Source of the DNA: Methanolinea sp.
GTDB lineage: Archaea > Halobacteriota > Methanomicrobia > Methanomicrobiales > Methanospirillaceae
Length of the DNA: 64,000 nt
Direction of reading: 5' to 3'
Assembly (NCBI GenBank): GCA_030055515.1
Contig: JASFYI010000001.1
Location: forward strand, 558,001 to 622,000
A program made the translations under genes and the position numbers. Positions 59,019 through 64,000 of this stretch are shown here, piece after piece; the stretch's first letter is position 1; the number at the start of each line of letters is the position of its first letter. Under the pieces are notes generated by a model. The model was not told the DNA's origin and searched no databases. It saw only the letters and a list, made by a program, of their open reading frames with translations.

Positions 59019-60242
59019 ATGGGGATAGCGGAACTCTGTGCCTCGCTCGTGAAGATAAGGAGCGAGAATCCTCCCGGCGACACGCGGGACGTCATCGAGT
59101 TCATCCGCGAATTCGCGTCTGGCATCGGCCTCGACGTGAAAGTCATAAGGAGGAAGGGGAGGAGGCACAACCTCGTCTCCGCGAGGCCCAAGGGGAGGCT
59201 CCTCTTCTGCGGGCACGTCGACACCGTCCCCGCTCTCGCCGAGGGATGGACGGTGGATCCCTACGGGGGAGTCATCAGGGACGGGAAGGTCTTCGGGAGG
59301 GGCGCGACCGACATGAAGGGCGGGTGTGCCGCGGTCCTCTGGGCTTGCAAGGAGTGGATGGAGAGGGAGGACGAGATCCCCGCGGACATCGCGTTCGTGT
59401 GCGACGAGGAGACGAGCGGGACGTACGGGGTCCGGACGCTGATCGCGCGGAAAGCCATCTCCCCCTGCGACTGCATCATCGCCGAGCCCACGCTCCCCCT
59501 CTCCCCGAATATCGGCCAGAAGGGGATCATGAGGCTCTGCTGCACGTTCCGCGGGGAACCCGGCCACGGTTCGATCTACCCGGAGAGCGGGGTCAGTGCC
59601 ATCATGGAGGCATACGACCTGCTCGAATACGTAAAAGAGCTCAACGGAATTCCATTCTCCCCCGGGGATGCCGCGGTGTCCCGCCTCGTCGAGGACTCGG
59701 CCGCGATCCTCCGCGAGGCGCTCGGCATGCCCCGCGCCCGGGAGATCCTGACGCGTATCATGTACAACCCGGGGACGATCGTGGGCGGGGAGAAGGCAAA
59801 CATCGTGGCCCAGCACTGCAGGCTCGAGCTCGACCTCCGCATCCCGTGGGGATGCGACCCGGCCGCGCTCCTCGAGGATCTGAGGGCACACGCGCCGCGC
59901 GGCGAGATCGCGGCCACGAACATCGCCGGGCCGAGCCTCACCCCGCCGGACGCCCCCCTCGTCTCTACCCTCCTGCGGGAGATAGAGGGGGTTTACGGCA
60001 TGCCCGCCCGGCCGGTCGTCCAGTGGGCGGCGAGCGACGCGCGGTACCTCAGGAAAGTGGGTTTCTCGGTCGCCGAGTACGGTCCCGGGGAGATCCCCAC
60101 GCTCCACGCGATCGACGAGCACGTCGCGATCGAGTCGCTCGAGAAGGCATCGAGGGTGTACCTCGGGATGATCGCCCACTACGCGGGGAGAGGGGAGGAT
60201 TCCCGGCGCAAAAAGGCCGTGAATCCCGAATGGAGATCTTAA
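59019..60242 (+). CDS. M20-family metallopeptidase (ArgE/DapE-like)
   Basis: This 407-residue di-zinc peptidase/deacylase has metal-site motifs LFCGHVDTVPA, GRGATDMKGG, CDEETSGTYG, IIAEPT and a late HAIDEH. It could be acetylornithine deacetylase or succinyl-diaminopimelate desuccinylase; methanogen lysine synthesis usually uses the aminotransferase route, so the substrate is open. GGGAGA precedes ATG 59019. Confidence 0.87.
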   Translation: MGIAELCASLVKIRSENPPGDTRDVIEFIREFASGIGLDVKVIRRKGRRHNLVSARPKGRLLFCGHVDTVPALAEGWTVDPYGGVIRDGKVFGRGATDMKGGCAAVLWACKEWMEREDEIPADIAFVCDEETSGTYGVRTLIARKAISPCDCIIAEPTLPLSPNIGQKGIMRLCCTFRGEPGHGSIYPESGVSAIMEAYDLLEYVKELNGIPFSPGDAAVSRLVEDSAAILREALGMPRAREILTRIMYNPGTIVGGEKANIVAQHCRLELDLRIPWGCDPAALLEDLRAHAPRGEIAATNIAGPSLTPPDAPLVSTLLREIEGVYGMPARPVVQWAASDARYLRKVGFSVAEYGPGEIPTLHAIDEHVAIESLEKASRVYLGMIAHYAGRGEDSRRKKAVNPEWRS

Positions 60243-60330
60243 ACTCTCCCTTTCGCCACTTTGTGAAGGCACAAGGTATTCCCCGTCGCCCAAGGAATCC
60301 TGATACTGCAAAGGAAAAGGAGTGGGAGAG

Positions 60331-60489
60331 ATGCGAGACGAGAAACAGGGGACGGGGAGGATGCGGAGGGGAAACCCCCCGGTGTCGTGCGTCTGCCCAA
60401 AGTGCGGAAAGGAATACCAAAAAGTGCGCGGGGTTCCCTGCAGGAACCAGACGTGCACGGATTGCGGCGCGACACTCGTCGGGAAGTGA
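60331..60489 (+). CDS. Small zinc-ribbon protein
   Basis: This 52-residue protein has four spaced Cys pairs: CVCPKCGKEY and CRNQTCTDCG, a zinc-ribbon arrangement. A GGGAG lies before ATG 60331. It is short and basic; similar small ribbons bind nucleic acid or act as adaptors in archaea. Orientation is shared with the M20 gene, 88 bp upstream. Confidence 0.65.
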   Translation: MRDEKQGTGRMRRGNPPVSCVCPKCGKEYQKVRGVPCRNQTCTDCGATLVGK

Positions 60490-60632
60490 GGCCAAGACCC
60501 CCGCGCGAGACCCCGGTGGTCTTCGTACGCGTGCCACGTTGCAGGCAGGGGAGGATGCAGGGGATCCCGGGTGGGTCCCGGGGCCCCCGGACAGGGTCAC
60601 GCTTCTCTATTGGAAAAATTCCCCCGTGACAC

Positions 60633-61976
60633 TCACTTGCGCCGGAGCATCCTGTCCATCGCCCTTGCTGCCCTCTTCGCACCTCCCATCGCGAGGATGA
60701 CGGTCGCCGCGCCGGTCGCGATGTCGCCCGCGGCAAAGACCTTCGGGTGGGCCGTCCTGCCCTCGTCGTCCACGAGGACATTCCCGCGCTCGCCCCTCGA
60801 GATACCGGGCAACATCCTCACGAGGAGGGGATTCGGTCCCTGCCCGATCGCGACGATGCACATGTCCGCGTCGATGGTAAACAGGGATCCTTCCACGGGC
60901 ACCGGCTCGGGCCTGCCTGACCCACCGGTGGGGCACATCTCCATCCGCTGGCACACCACACCCTCCACGCACCCGTCCCCGAGGAGGCGGACAGGACTCG
61001 CGCAGAAGATGAATTCCACGCCCTCCTCCTCGGCCCTCCTGACCTCGACCTGACGGGCGGGGAGATCCTCCCTCCGCCTCCTGTAGACCAGTGTCGTCCG
61101 GGCCCCGAGCCGCCGCGCGACCCGCGCCGCGTCCATCGCGACATTTCCTCCCCCCACGACCACGACCCTGCCCGCGTGCCGGACCGGCGTGTCGTACTCG
61201 GGGAACCGGTCGGCGCGCATCAGGTTCACCCTCGTGAGGAACTCGTTTGCCGAGTAGACGCCGGGGAGGTTCTCGCCCGGTATTCCCATGAAGTACGGCA
61301 GTCCCGCGCCGGTCCCGATGAAGACCGCGTCGTGCGAGAGGAGGTCATCGACCGTCACGCTCGACCCGGCGACGTGGTTCGTGAGGATAGTGACGCCCAT
61401 CCTCCTCAAGAGGTCGATCTCGGCCCGGACGACATCCTTCGGGAGCCTGAATTCGGGGATCCCGTAGACGAGGACGCCGCCGGGCTCGTGGAGCGACTCG
61501 TAGACCGTCACCGCGTGCCCCATGCGCGCGAGCTCCGCGGCCGCCGTGATCCCCGCCGGTCCCGACCCGACGACCGCGACCCTCTTGCCCGTCGGTTCAT
61601 CCACCCGTGGGACGGGGATCCCGCTTTCCCTCTCGCGGTCGGCAACGAATCGCTCGAGTGCCCCGATGCGGACGGGCGTTCCCTTTGCGCCGAGGATGCA
61701 CTGCCCCTCGCACTGGACCTCCTGCGGGCAGACTCGGCCGCATATCGCCGGGAGGATGTTATTCTCCCTGATCACGGATGCCGCGCCGTGGAAATCCCTC
61801 TCCGCGACCCGCGCGATGAATGCGGGAATGTCTATCTCCACGGGGCAGCCCTTCACGCACGAGGGCTTGGTGCACTGGAGGCACCGTTCCGCTTCGGCGA
61901 CTGCCTCCTCCTCCGAGAGTCCCGTGTCGACCTCGTCGAAGTCCTTCACCCGTTCTCCCGCGGGACGTTCAGCCAT
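60633..61976 (-). CDS. NAD(P)-linked flavoprotein, GltA/NfnB/SudA-like
   Basis: This 447-residue flavoprotein is of the glutamate-synthase-small-subunit family. It has N-terminal Fe-S cysteines (AERCLQCTKPSCVKGCPVEI, described only), two dinucleotide folds (VAVVGSGPAGITAAAELA and VVVVGGGNVAMDAARVA) and a late AGDIATG FAD site. Next to its SudB/NfnA-like partner it likely forms an electron-bifurcating or sulfide dehydrogenase-type NAD(P)H complex. ATG 61976 overlaps the partner gene stop. Confidence 0.9.
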   Translation of the reverse strand: MAERPAGERVKDFDEVDTGLSEEEAVAEAERCLQCTKPSCVKGCPVEIDIPAFIARVAERDFHGAASVIRENNILPAICGRVCPQEVQCEGQCILGAKGTPVRIGALERFVADRERESGIPVPRVDEPTGKRVAVVGSGPAGITAAAELARMGHAVTVYESLHEPGGVLVYGIPEFRLPKDVVRAEIDLLRRMGVTILTNHVAGSSVTVDDLLSHDAVFIGTGAGLPYFMGIPGENLPGVYSANEFLTRVNLMRADRFPEYDTPVRHAGRVVVVGGGNVAMDAARVARRLGARTTLVYRRRREDLPARQVEVRRAEEEGVEFIFCASPVRLLGDGCVEGVVCQRMEMCPTGGSGRPEPVPVEGSLFTIDADMCIVAIGQGPNPLLVRMLPGISRGERGNVLVDDEGRTAHPKVFAAGDIATGAATVILAMGGAKRAARAMDRMLRRK

Positions 61977-62820
61977 GCGGACCACCCGTGCCGCACCCGC
62001 ACCGCTGCGCCGAGAAACGCTCGAGCGCGACCTTCTCCTCCTCGAGGTAGGCCTTCTGCCGCGCCATCAGCATGTCGAAGTCGACGAGGTGGGCATCGAA
62101 CTCCGGGCCGTCGACACACGCGAAGCGTGTCTCCCCCCCGACCTCCACCCTGCACGACCCGCACATCCCCGTGCCGTCCACCATGATGGGATTGAGCGAG
62201 ACGACGGTGGGGATTGCGGCGGGCCGCGTCACCTCGGACGTGACCTTCATCATGATCGCGGGGCCGACGATCCAGACCCTGTCAGGCCTCTCCCTCTCGA
62301 CGAGTCTTTTCAGGACGTCGGCTGCAAACCCGTGGTAGCCCTTCGACCCGTCGTCGGTCGCGACGAGGAGTTCGTCGCACGCCTCCCTCATCTCGTCCTC
62401 GCAGACGAGGTACGCGGCTGTCCTCGCCCCGATGATCCCCGTGACCCTGTTTCCCGCGGCCCTCGCGGCCCTCGCGATGATCGGGCAGCACGCGATGCCG
62501 ACACCGCCACCGACGACGACGCAGTGCCCGAAATACCGGATCTCGCTCGGCCTCCCGAGCGGTCCCGCGACGTCCCTCACCTCGTCCCCCGGCCCGAGCG
62601 TCGCGAGCTGGTACGTCGTCTTCCCGACGGCCATGTAGATGACGCGCACCATGTCACCGTCGACCGCGGATATCGTGAGGGGGATGCGTTCACCCCTCTC
62701 GTCGATGCGGAGGACGAGGAACTGCCCCGCGCGTGCATTCCGGGCGACGTGGGGTGCCTCGATCCACGTCTCGAATATGCGGTCGGCTAGCTGCGCGGCA
62801 CGCTTCACCCTGTATCCCAC
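61969..62820 (-). CDS. FAD/2Fe-2S subunit, NfnA/SudB-like
   Basis: This 283-residue ferredoxin-NADP reductase-type subunit has an FAD-binding domain, NAD domain (VVVGGGVGIACCPII) and a C-terminal 2Fe-2S cluster in DGTGMCGSCRVEVGGETRFACVDG (given as motif only). GTG 62820 is chosen for its strong GGGGGAGGT Shine-Dalgarno and family-like start VGYRVKRAAQLADRIFE; an ATG at 62856 overlaps arcS by ATGA. Confidence 0.9.
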   Translation of the reverse strand: MGYRVKRAAQLADRIFETWIEAPHVARNARAGQFLVLRIDERGERIPLTISAVDGDMVRVIYMAVGKTTYQLATLGPGDEVRDVAGPLGRPSEIRYFGHCVVVGGGVGIACCPIIARAARAAGNRVTGIIGARTAAYLVCEDEMREACDELLVATDDGSKGYHGFAADVLKRLVERERPDRVWIVGPAIMMKVTSEVTRPAAIPTVVSLNPIMVDGTGMCGSCRVEVGGETRFACVDGPEFDAHLVDFDMLMARQKAYLEEEKVALERFSAQRCGCGTGGPHG

Positions 62821-62852
62821 GGTTACCTCCCCCTCTGCGCGAAATTCCAATG

Positions 62853-64000
62853 TCATACATGTTGCCCGTCGTGGGTCTTTACCTTACGCACTTTCACCGC
62901 GACACCCCGGCGGGACCGGAGCATCTCGGGGCCGGGCATCGCGGCCCTGCCCGTCGCGACCGCGAGCGGACCGACCACGAGGACCTCGTCGCCTTCCCTG
63001 ATCCTTTGGTCGGCGTCGAGCACACCGGGTGCGAGGATGTCTCCAGAGGGGACGAACGCGTCGATCTCGACGCGGTACCCCGGGGAGAGGAGCTGCCATC
63101 CCGCGAGCGTCGGGCGGAGCAGACCGGTCGCCGGATCGAGCGAGAAGAGGGGTTCCCTCCCGCGCGAGACCTTCAGCTCGGGGAACTTCTCTTTCACGGT
63201 GAGCCCTTCGGTGAAGAGATCGCAGTCGAACTGGTACGAGGCGGTCGCCCTGACGACGTCGTGGGTGACGGGGGGTTCCCCCCGCAACGCGTCGGAGAGC
63301 GCGCGGAGTGCGGGTGGAGACGTTGGTCTCTCATCGCCGGTCGTGACCTCGAGGTCGATGGATGCCTCCCTCGCCGCCATGCGCGCGGCCTCGAGTGCAC
63401 CCCCCTCGAGGTGGGCAACCACGCGGCGGAACCGGTGTTTCGCGAGGAACCGCGCGATGACATCGGCGACACGGGCCTTCTCCTCCGCGTCCCAGTAGCC
63501 GGTCACGGGAACGTCGTAGTGCGCGGCAGGGTACACGCGCTCGAGTTCCCTCGGCACGAGGCCGAGCGGGGACGTCACGACGAGTTCGAGGGCCCGCCCA
63601 GATATCGCACTCATGAATTTCCGGTGGCTCTGGGAGCGGGAGTACGGTTTCCTCGCCGAGCAGGGGAGGAGCACTGCTACGTCCGCGCGGGGGGGGCGGT
63701 AGCGGGTGACCACGCGGTCCGCAAACCGCCTGACCTCGGCCCTCGCGAGGGCTTCGCCCGTCGTCGCGCGGAGGGTGCACGGTCTCGCGACCGGGACGCG
63801 GGGTTCGAGGAACCCGTACTCCCCGTCGAGGAACCGGAGGATGGCCACCTGACCGGGGAACAGCCGCGACCTGCTCTCGACGAGGTCCCGCAGCGTCGAC
63901 GCGTGGATGTGCGCCCTCGCGAGGTGGATCTCGCGGACGAGCGCGTCCCTGTTGTGCGCGGAGAGGTCGCCCCGCGCGCAGCCGGGACAGGAACAGACGC
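62853..64000 (-). CDS. arcS: Archaeosine synthase ArcS, 5' end beyond window
   Basis: The gene is open from 62853 to the right edge, so its N-terminus is missing. The visible part begins with the TGT-like zinc site VCSCPGCARGDLSAHNRD, followed by the central ArcS domain (VAVLLPCSARKPYSRSQSHRKF) and a C-terminal PUA domain (DADQRIREGDEVLVVG). ArcS adds lysine to preQ0 in tRNA; RaSEA (42006-43004) completes archaeosine. It is followed by the NfnA-like gene with a possible ATGA overlap. Confidence 0.9.
   Translation of the reverse strand, partial: VCSCPGCARGDLSAHNRDALVREIHLARAHIHASTLRDLVESRSRLFPGQVAILRFLDGEYGFLEPRVPVARPCTLRATTGEALARAEVRRFADRVVTRYRPPRADVAVLLPCSARKPYSRSQSHRKFMSAISGRALELVVTSPLGLVPRELERVYPAAHYDVPVTGYWDAEEKARVADVIARFLAKHRFRRVVAHLEGGALEAARMAAREASIDLEVTTGDERPTSPPALRALSDALRGEPPVTHDVVRATASYQFDCDLFTEGLTVKEKFPELKVSRGREPLFSLDPATGLLRPTLAGWQLLSPGYRVEIDAFVPSGDILAPGVLDADQRIREGDEVLVVGPLAVATGRAAMPGPEMLRSRRGVAVKVRKVKTHDGQHV

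Overview
This window is a G+C-rich stretch of a methanogenic archaeon, most likely of the order Methanomicrobiales. The evidence is archaeal information-processing machinery (PCNA, primase large subunit, Alba, a histone, ribosomal protein S17e, a DRG GTPase, Trm1 and the archaeosine enzymes RaSEA and ArcS), methanogen cofactor genes (an HdrA-like flavoprotein, CobY, CobD, CbiZ, HypC), and many secreted proteins of kinds common in this order (DUF3344, PEGA, CARDB). The genus cannot be fixed from the sequence alone.

Positions 1-25,000 look accessory and surface or transport related. A leftward metal or corrinoid operon (4868 to beyond 1) encodes a secreted protein, an EF-hand-bearing binding protein, a permease, an ATPase and a CobN-type chelatase. 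Next to it are a divergent ABC exporter (5128-6809) and an orphan small protein. A tightly overlapped five-gene leftward operon (15613-7573) combines three large secreted DUF3344 proteins with a MacB/LolCDE-like ABC pair. An A+T-rich insertion sequence (15914-17169) follows. Then comes a leftward BtuCD-like transporter with a sugar-isomerase-like partner (20256-17223), an unusual type IV pilin-like gene coupled to a corrinoid-binding protein (23643-21926), and CbiZ (23904-24482).

Positions 25,000-46,000 are mixed. They hold secreted TPR and Ig-like proteins; a rightward operon of a carbonic-anhydrase-like protein, an HdrA-like protein, MtnA and DUF116; CoaD, a UbiA prenyltransferase, Trm1, a DJ-1-like protein and the DRG GTPase; phosphate uptake (PitA with a DUF47/PhoU-like protein); a tailed histone; HypC; RaSEA; a TIGR00300 protein; and CobD with CobY. 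Three tRNA genes (Arg-CCT, Glu-CTC, Ser-TGA) lie here.

Positions 46,000-64,000 are core. They hold a ribbon-helix-helix regulator of the CdrS type with ftsZ behind a striking 11-bp-phased operator array, a coiled-coil protein and DUF373. Next is the leftward lysine operon (thiN, rps17e, dapA, dapB, ferredoxin, asd, albA), then PCNA with PriL, and rightward rlmE, moaA, a hypothetical protein and an M20 peptidase. A leftward archaeosine synthase and Nfn/Sud-type flavoprotein pair runs off the right edge.

Themes: corrinoid and metal acquisition is spread over at least three loci plus CbiZ, CobY and CobD. Several of these promoters carry clean inverted repeats suggestive of operators. Most operons use ATGA or GTGA overlaps, so translational coupling is the rule. 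The most promising uncharacterised systems are the DUF3344-exporter operon, the pilin-corrinoid-binding-protein pair and the phased CdrS operator.
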